Source of the DNA: Neodontobutis hainanensis
Taxonomy: Eukaryota; Chordata; Actinopteri; Gobiiformes; Odontobutidae
DNA: 64,000 bases
Assembly (NCBI GenBank): GCA_024349245.1
Contig: JALDNG010000090.1
Coordinates: 654,501-718,500, forward strand
Direction of reading: 5' to 3'
The notes below the pieces were generated by a model. That model searched no databases and had not been told where the DNA came from. It saw nothing but the letters and a program-made list of their open reading frames with translations. Below are positions 38,554-51,060 of the stretch, one piece after another; the first letter of the stretch is position 1, and the number at the start of each line of letters is the position of its first letter. The translations under genes and the position numbers were made by a program.

Positions 38554-38760
38554 AGGCAAGGCAATTTTATTTATCTAGCACAATTCATACACGAGGTAAC
38601 TCAAAGTGCTTTACAGGAATAAAAGACAATTTACAAGATTTAGATTTAGAAACATACGAAAAATTTAAAAAAATTAAAAGAAACGTGCAGATAAAAAAAA
38701 AAAAACCTTTAAGTTATAGCGTAGGCAGAGCTAAAGATGAAGGTTTTTAACCTCCCCTTG
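38554..38760. mobile_element. Fish interspersed repeat, ggcaaggcaa-type LINE/SINE tail
   Basis: The sequence ggcaaggcaattttatttat, then agcacaattcatacacgagg and aactcaaagtgctttacagg, is a repeat motif I recognise from many teleost genomes, where it forms the inverted 3' end of retroposons. An A-rich stretch follows (38690-38705). The far end is not clear. Confidence 0.55.
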
Positions 38761-39678
38761 AACATTGTTAAAGTTGTTAAAGTCCATTTTTAATGTTTAT
38801 CTGAGTTACCCACACGCTGCTATTGCAGTAATATATTACATTGCTATATTTTTCTCAAAGTTGTGGATGTTGTAATTGTGAAACAACTGGTTCTGAGCAT
38901 CTCTGAAACCTTCTGAGAATTTAATAAAGGTGGTGCAACTGGACTAAAGGACTAATGTCAAGGACCTCAGAAGTCTGCTGCTAACATCATTGGGCCAGAT
39001 CCCACAGCATGCCTTCAGTGGTTTAGTGAAGTCCTGGCCTTTATGGTTCAGGGCTGTTCTAGACGACATGGGGTCATATTGTCATGGCTGACCAGTTAAT
39101 GTAATTAATCTGTTTGCAACAATGAAAATAGTCATTGAACCAGCCAGATTACTAGTCTGAATTAGGTAAAAACATTAATGGCTCACCAATAAATCATTCT
39201 AAATATGTCTAAATTAAAATGTTGTTTATTCAATTTTAAACTAAAAAAACATAGATGATCTTTGGAATATTTCCCACTGATTTACACTGGGCTTGTTGGG
39301 GTGATGCGTCATTGGATTACTTAGTGATTTCCATGTTAATTACACATAATGATGTATGCAAAGTAGATGTGTGGGCTTTAGTGAAGATAAAAATATGTGT
39401 GTCTAATGGACTGATACCAAAGCTGTGTGATTCTGATTGATTTGCTGTAAAACCATTTCTTCTTAAGTCTTAAGATATGGAATCTCTCTGTCGCTCATTT
39501 TTGTCCATTTAATAGTCTGTCACTGCAAGATTTAGATTAGGATCCAACTGTTGATGAAAAAATGAAAATGTTCCCATTAATATTTCAGAGGATTAGTTTT
39601 GGGAAAACAATCTAAGTACATAACATTCATTAAATCTTTTGTATTCAATATCACAATGTATTTGTATGTCTCTCGCAG

Positions 39679-39836
39679 TGCCCCCGGAGGACCCAGTGAT
39701 AGTGGGCGCCCCGGTGGTGAGTCTACGAGCCGGAGACCACCTCAACTTGACCTGTCACGCGGACAACGCCAAACCTGCCGCCTCCATCACCTGGATCCGC
39801 AATGACCTCGTTCTGAATGGGGCCATGTACTCCAAG
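39679..39836 (+). CDS. kirrel3: Kirrel3-type internal exon, first half of Ig domain 2
   Basis: This 158-base exon lies between a ctcgcag acceptor and an AAG|gtaaga donor. Its first two bases complete a valine codon begun in the exon at 10813-10962, and it ends on a whole codon (phase 0). The peptide begins [20 protein letters not shown] and ends LNGAMYSK. It holds the B-strand cysteine of Ig2 in [15 protein letters not shown], the C-strand tryptophan in SITWIRND, and one N-glycosylation sequon (NLT). The stretch [11 protein letters not shown] is characteristic of Kirrel3. Because 158 is not a multiple of three, skipping this exon alone would shift the frame; skipping it together with the next exon (309 bases) would not. 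Long open frames overlapping it in the other two phases are shadows. Confidence 0.94.
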
Positions 39837-42800
39837 GTAAGACCACAACCTGGACCACTGAGAAATTCATTTGGTTATAGATTTGGTTATATTTTATTAA
39901 TATGGCGTCAAATTGGAGCACTCTTGTTTTATGTTTAAAGAATGCTGTGGACCACATATTTGTAAAAGGCAAAATGAGGCTTATGGGGTTCCACGTAACA
40001 CTTTAATTACTTTGTAGTCCTAAAGACGTGTTACAGGATGTGTTAGTGAAATAGATATTCTCTCTAATCTCTAATAAAATATTTTAATCTTGTGCTTATC
40101 AATATAGCCAAGTCCTTACACTTCAACACAGTTTATATCTTTAAAGTTTTAAGTTTGTAGCTATTGCTAATTTTCATTGCTTGTCATTAGTTGGGCTTTT
40201 AGTAAGTAAGTAGTAAGTACATTTCTAAGAGACTGGCTGCCATTAAAGAGCAGCCACATTGACGGCCCGACCTCCACGCTTGCCTGCACCAACAGTGAAG
40301 AGTCTAACCAGCCTTGAAAAATGTCTTTTGTACAGCGTGTTGTCATGTCCGATGAATTAGCTGTAGACTTCAGTGGGAGTGCTGCACCTGAAATAGTGAT
40401 GACACCAGTCATGCAGAGAAATTATCCCGGGCTCTCCAGCGGGAGCCTATTGACTCTTTGCTATAGCATCCGTCTTTGTTTACCTTTGGAAAGGTCTCGT
40501 CAAGACATCTGATCGATAAACTGTTGTTAACAACCAGCGAGAGCTCCAGTCCATCCTCCGCTCACATGACTGCAGCGGTACGTCAAGAGTTACCACTATT
40601 TTACAATCTGCGCTGGCCTTAATTATGTTTTAAATCCACTTTGTCTGACTTTATCCACCTGACCCTGATCTCACAAGTTCTAACTCATTAGACCCTCGTC
40701 AAAGAGCAGAGCACACCTCTAATTGCCCATTAAATGATAAAAACACCACCAAGCACACTCAATGATTTACAGTAATTAGACCGCTACATGCATACATTTG
40801 CTGCTATGGAGCATGGTGTTGTTTTGACCAAATGTTTTTGACGTTTAATTTAGCAAGTCCAGTTCTTGTTCTAATGAAAGCAAACGGGTAAATGATAGTT
40901 TAGTGCTGCTGCCCAAAGCGTGTCAAAACACAGCAGGCGTGTCTTTGTTTAACAAAAGCTTTGTTTTTTAAGGGATTGTGCATATAGATGGAAGACGTGC
41001 TACAGTTTATCACTCCTGTTTCTGTTTGAGAATGAGCGTATTACAGAGAGATTTAGTAAAGAAGGGCTGTAATAACCTTATGTAAGGCACTTGCTTACAT
41101 GCAAGACCCTTCTGACACATTACTCCTCACATAGAGCATCATTATAATAAGTTATGTGTGAGTGCCATGGTCCCAGTGTCTCTCATGGTCACATCATTCA
41201 CACAAACAGCTTCCATGTTGGTCCCTGCAGCTGGGCCACTAAACATGGCTCCTTGTTTGTCTGACATCCACCTGCATCTGACAATAATAAAACTTTTTAT
41301 TCTAATTTCTATCGCAAACCTTGAAAAGAATCTTTCATGTTCCACACACTTAAGTTGACAGGTGACCAGATCATATGTAGAGGATAGATACTGTATATAA
41401 TATATATACAGGCTTGCAAAGGTGTTCTCTGTGGTAGGCATGAATAAAGGGCAATGACCCAAAACCTCACATGTGGTGATACGAATAAAGAAACCTGGGA
41501 GCTTTATTTGTTGTGTGGAGCCTTCTTTGTATTTTTATTTTTTTTCTAGGCATGAATAAAGCCTCAGAGGTCACCAGTGATGCCTAAGCTCAACTGTAAC
41601 ATTTTGTCTAACCAGGTTTTTTGGTTCAACTGTAAACTCCAGTGACTTTTCAGAGATGTAGTCTAATACAAGTGTTTTGCTGAGTTAAAAAATAAGGTTT
41701 TAACTCAGCCAAAAATGCAATGTTCGTTCCATATTCTAAAGACGAGTGATCACACATCCAGAGATTCCCAGATATTTAAGAAAATGATGTGCATGTTTTG
41801 CAAGGCAGGTTCTAGAGCACTCTGGAGAAGACCACCTGATTATACATACAAACTGCAACTGACTGGGGATTGAGCTTGAAACCTTTTTGCAGCGAGGCAA
41901 CAACACTTACCATGTGAGCACCCTGCCGTCTATTGTCTGTAACACATTTGGTTTTCTGCTTCCATATTAGAGCTGTAACCATACAAAACAATGCTATGAT
42001 AATGTGGGCTACATTTATGTATATATAACTTCATAACCATAAAAGTACCAGTGTACAGTGTCCTGGTACAAGCAATGTTAAATAATCATAGCGTTACGTC
42101 CTTTTTATAGTGGCTAGCTAGACAACAGTATAAACAAATGTATGTTAACTTCTTACCTTAAGCTCTCTTTGCAACACAAACGTAACCAGACCCAGTTCTT
42201 CTTTGGTTTCATCTTTTCTTAAAGCACATGAATACTGCTTAAGTTGGTGCTACCTGCTGATCATAGGTAAATTGTAGCCATTGGCTGATCCAGTGCTGGA
42301 ATAGACACTTTCCCAGTAGGATTTTCCATCACCAATAATTCACTGTTGAAAACCCATGTAGACCAATAGCTACATTGGGCGATTAGCAATTTTTGTCAAT
42401 TGAAAGAAAAGAAGTAACTAAGTGCATGTTTAAGAGTGAAGCATCTCCAAAGAAAAATACTGGCACCGGTGTTATTATAATGACAATATTCCTAATGTTT
42501 TTTCAGTATTGTTCAACCCAAGAAATAATACATAGCTCAAATTGTCCTGGAGATCCTCAGCCATTTTAATGAGCCCAAAGAAAAGCACCATCTGAAGTTG
42601 TGTTTTTGTAAGTATCCTTCATAATTATATGGTAAAATAATCATGGCTTTGTATATTAACATGACAGAAGCAAAAGAAAGGGCTGAACACCTTTTTTTTT
42701 ACTTGGACAGCCCGCACTAATGGGGCCAGACAAAAGCAAAAGCCTTGCACTCCATTAAGAAGAGAGCTGCTGTTAGATGAAAAATGTTTTTACACTAAAT

Positions 42801-43522
42801 GCACAACCAGCATAATTGTGGCTTTTCTTTTAGATACAAAGTCAATGACATTTTTCTTTGCACAAAACTCTCGCTGTTTAAAATCCCAAAACATTTTTTT
42901 TGCATTTGCGGAGCACACTTAAGGCTGGTTTTACACTAGACACTTTGTTGATTCTTCACATCTGCCTAAAGAAATTTGAACAGTAGCATGTATTCTGACA
43001 TTTTATGAGTCTCCAAATAATGTAGTCTTCAAACATGAATGTTTGTGATAGCCCGTATTATTGTGTAAAATGTTTTAATATGCTCTTGCAACAAAATGGA
43101 ACACTAGTAGTTCAATAACTTCAATATCAATAGTATATTTCTGTTTACCCAGTGTAGTGTAACCTGACTTCCCCAGACAGAACTGCTCAAAGAACATAGT
43201 CTGTTTCACTGAACCATCTGGGAAGGCTCCTGTCGGAAACTTGTTACGTGATTGGATGAAGCACTACCACACCTTCCACGAGATTTATTTTAGCCAGTCA
43301 TAGCAAGGATTAATTTGACATTTGACACGAGTGCTGCAGATATGAAGAAACAACACAGCGTTGTAACAAGAATCAGTTTTTGCAAAGTGAATCTGCGATT
43401 AAAATGAATGTTTACAGACACCAACTTCGGTAATTGAAACAAGGAAGTTGGCCGATAGAAACAACATGTATGTATTTAGGATGTGCCAAAGCCAGTAGGA
43501 AATGAGCACAAACATTTTGTCC

Positions 43523-43716
43523 ATCCATCCATCCATCCATCTTCTACCGCTTATCTGGGGCCGGGTCGCGGGGGCAGCAGTCTAAGCAGAGACGCCCAGA
43601 CTTCCCTCTCCCCAGACACTTCCTCCAGCTCTTCCGGGGGATACTGAGGCGTCCCAAGGCCAGCCGAGAGACATAGTCCCTCCAGCGTGTCCTAGGTCTT
43701 CCACAAGGTTTCCTCC
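43523..43716 (-). mobile_element. Short Rex3 3'-end copy with 14-bp target duplication
   Basis: CAAACATTTTGTCC occurs at 43509-43522 and 43717-43730. Between them is the reverse complement of a Rex3 3' end: the (ATCC)n tail (GATG on the element strand), then cttctaccgcttatctgggg, ccgggtcgcgggggcagcag and the start of the C-terminal coding region. Only 194 bases were copied before truncation, which is common for these elements. It lies opposite to the Rex3-type copy at 3150-4410. Confidence 0.92.
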
Positions 43717-44999
43717 CAAACATTTTGTCCTTTCAGAAAATCCTTTAGTGTCACATTTTAGTGTTAGTGAAAGACATTTGCATCAATGCTTTCAGTGTTG
43801 CCATGTTGATAACAAAGGCAAGAAGAGAACGCTTGTTGCATTTGTCAAATTAATTTAGCTGGAGTTAAAGAACACTTTCTTTTTTAAGGTGAAATTACAC
43901 AAATGTGAAAAAGAAAAAAAATGGGGGGTGTTAAATATCAATCTTTTGTTCTCCCATGAATTAAAAATTTGTTACAATTTACAAAATACTGTATTGTAGG
44001 GCATCTAGAGCAAGGGAACTGTCAAATCTTGTATTGTTAGACACAACTGCAAAAATGTGGTTCTTAGTAAATTGCATCGTGACTCAAGGTGAGTTAACAT
44101 TGTTAAATTAAAAAAAACTAAATATGTTGTAAAAGTGCTATTGGGGCTGCTGACATGACAGCTCATTGGCAGAGATAGTAGTAACTGTCATAGTCGACAA
44201 CAACACCGCTAGTCTGATACTGAACCAAACCTACATCCCTACAACCTACTAATGGAAAGATACAATACTTGACTACTGTTTATGTTTTGATGTAAAAGTT
44301 AGACTAATGTTGAAGTTTGCAGAAATTGTTATAACTAATTAATAACAAATTATTACTGAAATAAAATACATCTAAACTGAATAACATGCAGCCTATCAGA
44401 AGGCAGCACCAATATACGCAGAATAAACTGCCTCTGGACCAAAGCAATCAAAATCCAACCAAGAAACAAATCATATATATATATATCAAATGGTAGGAAT
44501 CATTCACTGAAGTAACACTCAGGTCACATGTAACGTATCATAGGAGCTGTTAATAACAGCAATGTCGGTACATTGAGCTTACGAATATAAAAGCCGAGAG
44601 TTTCTGTCTGAAACTAGACCCAAACATACTTTGACCCAGCCAACATGAAAGTGGATCCTCTCCTCAGACTAACTTTTAGTTTAATACTAACTTTTAGAAT
44701 TTTAATGATGATGAGATGTCCATTAGCACTTCCTTTAAAAACTAACCTCAAACTTGTCTTTGCTGCTTGTTTGCACACCTTCAAACTCCTGTCCTTAAAA
44801 GGTCTGCCATGTCTCAGGGTTCTAATATTGAACCTATAGGGATTGGCGCTGTGACGGGGAGCGCTGCGTTTATGCTTTAAACATGAAAACAAAAACAAAA
44901 AATCCATTTTGATGAAAGATTTATGTTGTCATTGGCAGTTTGTTCATTTTGTTCAAGGATAGACAGGAGAGGTGCGTCTAAAAGGCTCATTTCCCCGAT

Positions 45000-45380
45000 G
45001 TGCTGCCCCTTTTAGTTGCAGCAAAGGCAAGCCAGCAGCACTTGATTCATAATGAACGCTCATAAATTAGACAAGGAGCTGTCTCTTAAACATGTTTATT
45101 AAAGAGTGACACAGCTTCGGGCATTAATATTATATAGACACATGCCATATTACATCCCTTCATATGATGCTATCAACATGCCATTAGGCGGCCGTACTCA
45201 GAGTGCGACACTGAAGGTTGGGTGTAAGTCTTCGCCGCCTCAGAGACTTTAATGTGACATAATGTGTGTGTGTTTGCTCTGATACATAATCTGAGGCTCG
45301 CATAAATTACGTTTGAACAGTGACGGCAGATGAATAATTTAAGAAGCGTCAGTGTAAAAGCATCGCAGCAAAACACAACT
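45000..45380. promoter_or_regulatory. Candidate conserved regulatory block
   Basis: A low-repeat stretch of balanced composition with ATTA-type and CATAAATTA motifs (cataatgaacgctcataaatt, gcataaattacg). No gene or transposon signal is seen. Composition-based inference only. Confidence 0.2.
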
Positions 45381-47283
45381 TCTTATCATTCATCATCATC
45401 GTTTTCATCTCAAGGTGAAATATAGTCTGTAGTGAAACTAAAGGGGCTCTTTAGTGTCCCATGTTGAGGCACAATGTTAGAGTTAGAGTATTAACCGACT
45501 TGGGTCCTATTGGTTGAATTGGGTCAGACATTTTTGGAAAAAGAAGAAGTTCAGAAGAAGTTTTGGTGATGGACATAAAATACTTTTGCACTGAGCACGT
45601 CTTGGCAAGAGATTACTGGTGGTTAGTGAGTATTTTACAATGTTTTTGGTTTGCAGGTCAAGCTTGGATTTAGTATTTAGTTACTTCTCAAGAGTCTATG
45701 AAAGGGGCTTGCCCATTCTCAGGAAAGGTCAGGTCCAAAGGAAGAGTCCGCAAATCTCTAGCCATTCATATGTAAATTCTTTGGAATCTTTAATTCTTCA
45801 GGTGGACAATAATTCAATACTTAGCTATTTAAACATGGTTGCGTTTACACGCTAGTTCTGATCTATTAACAGAGCCAGATGAGTTTAAGCAGTCTAAATA
45901 GCATATTTAGCATTTATTATTATATTACCCTTTAACCAAGTATACTTTTGTCCCCACCGTCTGCACTAGTAACAAATACTAGTATTCATATTACAACATA
46001 CAACATATTCAGTATATATTACAATAGTTACAATAATACATTTTGCCTCCAAACTCTACATCAGTTAGGACAGCCAAAAAGCCTCATTATTGTTTTATAT
46101 TGTTGCATGCTATGTGTGCAGTGTCAATAAATCATTTCATTAAATCATTCATAGACATTTTCTAGCTGCTAATCTGCTGCGGGTTTGCATGATACTCTGT
46201 GTGCATTTTTGATTTATTATCACACATATCAACCACCTGTGGAGTCAGGTTTTCAAAATCATAGGTTATATGTTCCCTCCACTATGCAAACCTACATTTT
46301 TCCTTTGTAGAAAATCTATACTAAAAATAAGAAAGAGAATTCATGATTAATGCCTTAATATTGAACTCTATGGCAAGACGTATCAACCAGAATTAAATGC
46401 TTAAGGGCTTTGTCAGCATCAGAAGAAAAATGGCCAAACTTCCTTAAATTACACTTTGGAATGAGAACAGATTGGAACTCCTGAACCCTGTGTAAATTTG
46501 AGTTGTTTTTTGAATGTAATCATTTAAGCTCTATAAAACCTTCACGTCTGTGCATAAATACTGTTTCCATTCGAAGTGTGAAAAACAGGAGGTTCTTCTA
46601 TCATCTTGTTGATTGCTCAGCTTCTGCCTCGGTAATAATTTGTTGTCTAGCTCCAGCATCACACCAAGCCCTGCGGCAATTCCTGGTATTTGATAGAAAA
46701 TCCTCTTCACCTTTCTGTGACCCGTTCAGCAGATGGACCATCATCGCTCTTTGCCTGATCACTAAATTATTAATTGTATTGACCGGACTGAAGGAAATAT
46801 AACGTCGACTGATTGTACTTTAAACACATATCGGTTTCTGGATTGTTATATACACAGATTAGAAGAAAAAGAAGCAGTGTATTTTTTAGGTGACACTCAT
46901 CCTAAGTAGACGTAAAGGCACACACTCTATCTATAATGATAGGCAATTGAATAAAGTGACAGAGTGGAGCTTTTACAGGACTGGGTATGCATATATTGCA
47001 GACCAGTTTTGAAACATAATTGATGAGTAGGCTGCTCAGTTGCATAAAACCTAAATTAAGTTACTGAGTCTGTTGAGTCTTTTCTAAAGTTGAAGTTACA
47101 GCTTATCCCATTTTTGTAATATTTTTTTAGTAGTTGAAGATAACAGTAAGACATGGGAAGGTTTGTGCACTCATGAGAACAAAAACAAGATTTCAAACAT
47201 ATTTGGTGTTAGCCATCTAAAAGGAGAAGTGCTATAGTACTAATCATCTTAGGAAAGCTATCTATCTACTTTTAAATATGTCG

Positions 47284-47660
47284 GCGGAGGTTCAGTCATC
47301 CAGGGCATACTCAATGAAAGGTTTCAAAGAAGGCATCTGGACGTAGGTTTGAAGGTGAACACGTTTCATCCCTCATCCAGGAGACTGTCAATCCTGAGTT
47401 CAACTGATAAGAGAGCTGTTATATATCCCTCAGAGGGAGGGGTTTAACCTAAAACTGCTGTGATTCAGAAAGGGCTTTTCCATTAACAAAGATGGCTTCC
47501 TTCACACCTCTCTCAAGCCACCTGGCCTCTCTGGCCAAAATTCAGACATTGCTGTCCTCAAAGGAATGCCCTTTCTCTTTGAGGTGGAGGTGGACTGCAG
47601 ACTCAGCTCCACCAGGATGAGCCCTTCTGTGCTCATCCATGTATCAGCACAGAAGAGCCA
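47284..47660 (-). mobile_element. Penelope-like retroelement fragment (GIY-YIG C-terminal end)
   Basis: On the minus strand about 47490-47625 reads AVHLHLKEKGHSFEDSNV, a stop, then ILAREARWLERGVKEAIF. I associate this with the end of the GIY-YIG endonuclease of fish Penelope-like elements. The adjoining part (47284-47430: cagtcatccagggcat, catctggac, gagttcaactgataagagag) matches the repeat at 63506-63640 read in reverse and is probably the terminal or untranslated part of the same family. The copy is truncated and dead. The family name is from memory. Confidence 0.65.
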
Positions 47661-48769
47661 GTTTCATCTTGTTCCATTATACCTCTTTTTGGTTTGAATA
47701 GACTGACATTGTGGTCTATGTGACATCCCTTCTGAATCAAACCGGACCAGAGATCACTATGAAACAAACTGAAGGCCCCTCTTATTAAGGGTCTTGGCGC
47801 ATGTTTGTTGCACATTGAATTTTATATGGCAACACTAACACAAGAGTTTTAACAAAACTAAACATAGGAAGAGTCAAGGCACATTTGAATGCTGAACATA
47901 CAATTTGAGCACATTACACATTACATTAATACACTGACAGAATGGGCAGGTCCACTGTTGTTTAGATTACATTCCAAAACTTGGCTTTAATTTATTGAAT
48001 TATGTAATAGTCTAATAAGTCTAATAGTCTAACCTTACCAACAAAGAATATGGTTAATTCTCATTATTTAATGCATTTAAAAATTGTTACTTCTAATGGT
48101 GAAGGGCAAGTCAATTACTGATCTGGTTCTACCACTTTATGTTTCTCAAGTGGCATCAATAGCACTATCTATTTGAATACCTATTTTAAAAGATTGTTAA
48201 GATAATGTTCACCTTCACATTTGTCATGTGCACATTAATTAAGTAACTATTTCATCCAGAATGGCATCGCATGTGAAGTGGACTTAGTGGTCGTAAAAGA
48301 GAAATGCCAAAAGCCTTGGTATTTAGATTTACATTTGTGGTTATGTTCTTCATTGCAAAAGCAACCCTTTCCTCATTCTTTTATACAAAAAAATATAGAA
48401 TTTTAATTCAATAGCTTTTCTGAAAATCAAGGCATAACTAGGCATTTGGCCTGGTAATCAGCCACTCTGGCAAATAAGCTGCTGACAGATTAAAGACCTC
48501 AACGGTTTGAAAGCAGACAAGCAACAATCTGTTTTCCCCATTTATTGCCCATATCATTGGCTCTGAAAGGCACCCATTGTAGTCAATAAAAAAACAATGC
48601 ATGGACAACACATCTAATACAATCTGAAGGGACTCGTGCCGTAGCATCGTAGCTAAATCCCATTATCACTAAACAGATGTTGATGGAATTGGAAACCAAA
48701 CATTTATAAGGCTAATTATTTGTAGCAATCTGGGATAATACAAATTAAATCTCATCTCAATGTTTCTGC

Positions 48770-49130
48770 CAGTTCCGTGCTGGATTTATTTGCATATCGA
48801 CTAAAACCTCCTTAACAGACAAAACAACAGCAATATTTTAGCATCATTCAGTGCTTTGGCATGCCGTCCTCGTCTCAGACGCCATAGACGTCCATGAGAA
48901 AACTCTCCAGGCTTTGGGCATTTAAAGTAATCTTGATGGGGCTGACTGGATCAGGACACAACAGATTGAATGCATAACCCCTTTTACCTTAAAGCACTAT
49001 ACGACAGTCACCCCAGTAAACGAGAGCGACACATCAGGCGCATGCCGTAGTTTCAAATGATTGCAGTAAAATAGTGCTGGTTGATGAAAAGATGCACTGT
49101 AAATTCATTATCTCCAAGAAAGAGGCTTTT
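48770..49130. promoter_or_regulatory. Candidate conserved regulatory block
   Basis: A stretch of balanced composition with little repetition and no open frame or transposon ends. It stands out from AT-rich flanks. Composition-based inference only. Confidence 0.18.
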
Positions 49131-50689
49131 AGCTGGTGAAGATTGCGTTAATAACAACAGATGGGGAGTGTATGCTGCGTTCATGAAGGATGGAACTCTT
49201 TGGCCTACACTGAGAGGGTTGTAATTAAAGAAGTAATTCTAAACAATAATACAAAGCTTAGACTGGTATTTATGTGTGTGTGCAGGGGTCTAATTCATAT
49301 TGTGTGTATCCTTTGAAAGAAATGTACAGTATTGAAAGGCTAATGCCTATGCGCTTGAATTCTGTGAATACTGTATATAAATTATATTTAACACAAGGAC
49401 ATTCCTGAGTTGCCCTTCAGTACAGCATCAGAGGAAGGTTAGAGGAAATGGCTTTGCTGTGCCATTGTCTTAGGATGTATCATGGCCATAGTGACTGATT
49501 AGTAATTCAGAGTTTTGTGGCATGCAGGTTGGTGTTTTGGTGAAACAGCATGGGCCTGGGTTTCTTTTTCAGTTTTGTGTGTAAATCAGAAAACTAGAAA
49601 TCACATGAATATAGATGGGCTTATAGATAAGCAAGCAAGTGATTACAAAGCTTTATTTTTTTACCTCATTAGTAGCTGTCCATTTAGAATCCACAGCATT
49701 AAATACAGTAACAATAAAATATGCAACAAACAAAAAAAAAGAACAAACTGGCAATTATTGTAATTTTTACCACAAAAGTATGTGCCAGTTTATGGAACAA
49801 ATTACAAAACTGAAGGTATTATAGCACAATCTGCAAAGGCAAAATCTAATTAAATGACTTCATTACCAGCAAAATTTGTAAGGCTTAGTTAAAATTCTGA
49901 AAACTTCTTTACCCTCTGGTTCTATAAATGTGATGCTGGAACATTACCCATCCTTTGTTTGTAGAAATAGTTTTGGGTTGAGAAAAAAAATCTAATGAAA
50001 AAAAACAAAACATATGTTTGCTCAACGTTTTAAAGGAGCAGAAAGTAACTTAGGTAACTATAAGACAATTCAAGTAGGTGTGTGCATGTGTGCACATTTC
50101 CAGACTATAAGTCCACAGCTAGTCTGATTGTTTTTAAAGTTCTGGGTCAAACAGTGCAAGTTCATGTCAAACAGTTTACCTTCGCTGGGCTCCAATTAGC
50201 CGCTACCCTGTCCAAACAAAATAGAGTGGAGACATTTCTTTTAATTACATGCAAAAAAAAATTGTGTTTGGCCCACAGCCTTTTAATAGATTTCCATTTT
50301 GGCCCTTCAAGGGAAATTGTTTGAGCACCCCTGTTTTAAAAGGTCAAATACAGATGTAAGGTAAAGAAGGCATATCTTCATCCTACATGCAACTCTGACT
50401 CTACCGTCTGGCATTCCTGTAATGTTATAGTGTACATTACCACCATGCTAAGAGCTATTTGCACTAAGATATTTAAACTATGGATAAAATGCCATTTATT
50501 ATTTGTGAAACCCACTCCTCCTATGCTGAATAGTATATTTGGAATTGACTCATCCCACTCTACAGGAGGCTAAGCTTTTTTGACATGCCTGATTCAACAC
50601 ACTTTTGCTCCTAACCATTAGGGATTTAAAAAAGCTATGATAATACTGTAGAGAACGATAATGTATGCTGAAATTAACTTAGCGGAAAG

Positions 50690-51060
50690 AAGGTGATCAC
50701 CCTTTGTGCTTGTATTCCCTGATGATTCGGTGCACCACACACAGCCATCCTGGCCCCAAAGTGATGAATACTACACTGAACAGGCCTGTCCCATGAGGCC
50801 TTCTCCCACTAGGTCTCCTATACAGAGGGAAAGCTGGACGCTCACGGTGCTGAAATGTTCACCATCAAACAAAATGTGTCGTCTGTGTTCTGGGAAATGG
50901 GATGCACCGGCGGGAGTGGGTGCTCAAACCCATCCATGTCTTCCAGGCATTACGCGGCAGTCCCAGTGGAGCTGATTCAGCCGCTGTGAGGGAAACACAC
51001 CATGATCACAGTGGCTCCCAGTTGGCCCCAGCAGTCAGGCTGCATTAGATAATTGTTCTC
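50690..51060. other. GC-richer intronic patch of unknown role
   Basis: This 370-base patch is clearly richer in G and C than its surroundings. An open frame of 89 codons (50706-50975) spans most of it, but the peptide (Ser/Pro/Cys-rich) has no family I recognise. No good flanking splice pair in phase with kirrel3 is obvious. It could be a conserved enhancer, an unannotated alternative exon, or an old insertion. Confidence 0.3.

Noticed and set aside
39599..39805. Alternative frame over the second kirrel exon
   Set aside because: The other frame gives an Ig2 match with correct splice phase on both sides; this one is a shadow.
44614..44907. 97-codon minus-strand frame
   Set aside because: Basic, low-information peptide with no motif or splice context; treated as chance.
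47280..47480. CRISPR-like or other array
   Set aside because: No regularly spaced direct repeats anywhere in the window; this locus is a Penelope-related repeat.
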